Shown here piece by piece: positions 63,006 to 64,000 of a stretch of DNA of 64,000 bases. Positions within the stretch are counted from its first letter, which is position 1, and each line of letters begins with the position of its first letter. Below the pieces are notes generated by a model. The model saw only the letters and a program-made list of their open reading frames with translations. It had not been told where the DNA came from and did no database searches. A program made the position numbers and the translations under genes. This DNA is from Typhlomys cinereus (taxonomy: Eukaryota; Chordata; Mammalia; Rodentia; Platacanthomyidae). Location: positions 1,257,017 to 1,321,016 of the forward strand of contig JALPQD010000402.1 in the NCBI GenBank assembly GCA_023101885.1, given 5' to 3'.

Positions 63006-64000
63006 GCAAAAGAAAAGAAAAACAGATATTCAAGCTAAAAGAATTTGAGAAGCTGTTTATCTCCCTAAAGGTCTTCAGGCATCCCTCCTCTGGCACAATC
63101 ATAGCACTTCTCCTGGTTGACTGTCTGATGCTTCTTTCCCTTTTTTCCAGGGGATTGGACCCCTCAACTTGCTGGTTGTTGGGAATTGACCTCAAGTATT
63201 TGCTGTCATCTGGAGTTGTTATCTCTGTCATTGGAATTGTCTGAGGTGCTATTCATAAAGCTCCATTTATTTTCACATTTCTTTGACAAGCTTGCAGATT
63301 TACCATGGAATAGAATTAATTCTACCACAGCCACCAAAATGTAGCTGCAGTCACTTTTAGTTCCTTTATATTTAGCTCTTTGTCTATGAGGTGATGTGGA
63401 GTGGTCTCTTGGGTGGAAGCTTTTTGAGAGCAGCTATCCCCATCTAAAATTCAGTCTGCTGTAATCAACTGCATTAGCAGTGAGGATATATGAAAGAACC
63501 ATAGTGCTTGGAGAGAAGTTTTGCTAGGTAATGAAGGTATTTCCTTTTCTTTGAGTATATAGCCCTATCTATCTACAAAGGAGCCATCTCACTCCTAACC
63601 ATCATCACTCAGTTGCATGGCTTCTGTAGTCATGATTTAAGATGAAATTGAGACTGATATGTGTGAGGGTGGCACATTTGTGGGGGCATTACTCACATGA
63701 CAATCTTTCCCCTTGTGGTATGGTATGGTGCACTCCTTTGTTGAAAAGGCAGTTGTATTCTTCCAGCAATGGGAGATAAGACACACAGTCATTAGTTGTA
63801 GCATGTCCTTGAGGGTAATTCCAGGATTTTTCCAACTTGAAAGGACAGGGACACTTCCAAAAGAACTGGTAGACTAGGTAATATGTTGCAGTCCCCAAAG
63901 TAGGCTATATGGATAAGATTGTAAACAGGTCGTGCTGAGTCCATATAAGGAAATAATTATTAAAAGAAAAAGACAAGTAGGTACTATTCTTGCACTGGCC
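63006..64000. other. Unique sequence, nothing recognised
   Basis: Short frames on both strands have no known domain. A pyrimidine tract ending in CCAG lies at 63130-63151, but no exon can be supported after it. No repeat assigned. Confidence 0.4.

Noticed and set aside
62953..63231. 92-codon minus-strand frame
   Set aside because: Partly SINE tail; the rest has no recognisable similarity.

Overview
This is a stretch of mammalian, almost certainly rodent, nuclear DNA that is made mostly of transposable elements. Rodent signs are 7SL-derived B1-like SINEs, two tRNA-derived SINE families of the B2 type, lineage-specific L1 elements and a vomeronasal type-1 receptor (V1R) sequence. The commonest young SINE has a tRNA-like head, a GC-rich body, a CA tail and an AATAAA-rich end. 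It resembles the DIP branch of the B2 superfamily described from jerboas and jumping mice, so a dipodoid is the best guess. That is inference from memory and was not searched. No intact cellular protein-coding gene was found.

Layout. 1-2160 is a repeat-poor, GC-rich block with a short 32-39 bp minisatellite. 2160-10200 holds scattered SINEs, microsatellites, a long pyrimidine tract and a 5'-truncated L1 with a target-site duplication (TSD). 10215-14460 is an old, internally deleted minus-strand L1. 14575-28100 is a dense mosaic of SINEs, hAT-like DNA transposon remnants (some nested in each other) and L1 3' ends. 28145-36480 is an old L1 carrying three SINEs and a younger L1 with a twin-priming inversion and an 18-bp TSD. 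37331-38560 is a decayed minus-strand retrocopy of PDCD10 (CCM3); a CTTT/CCTT microsatellite sits where its poly(A) tail should be, and a 225-bp unrecognised retroposon lies in its 3'UTR. 41302-49180 is a near-full-length L1 with a duplicated 3' end, a nested L1 fragment and repeated 5' promoter monomers. 51484-57676 is a young full-length L1 with a 14-bp TSD, an intact ORF1 and an ORF2 broken by one apparent single-base deletion. 58180-58620 is a CATC tetranucleotide array. 59427-60417 is a V1R pseudogene with one frameshift near TM6. 61725-62044 is a probable solo retroviral LTR.

The elements can be ordered in time by nesting. The old L1s (10-14 kb, 28-36 kb) and hAT remnants came first, the older SINE subfamily next, and the TSD-flanked young SINEs and young L1s last. 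The V1R, together with a GC-rich repeat resembling ones common at human 19q13, fits a vomeronasal receptor cluster neighbourhood. No bacterial-type operons, CRISPR arrays or rRNA/tRNA genes are present, and I found no convincing new molecular system. The most unusual objects are the composite L1, the twin-primed L1, the 225-bp retroposon and an unexplained local duplication at 49.55 and 51.18 kb.
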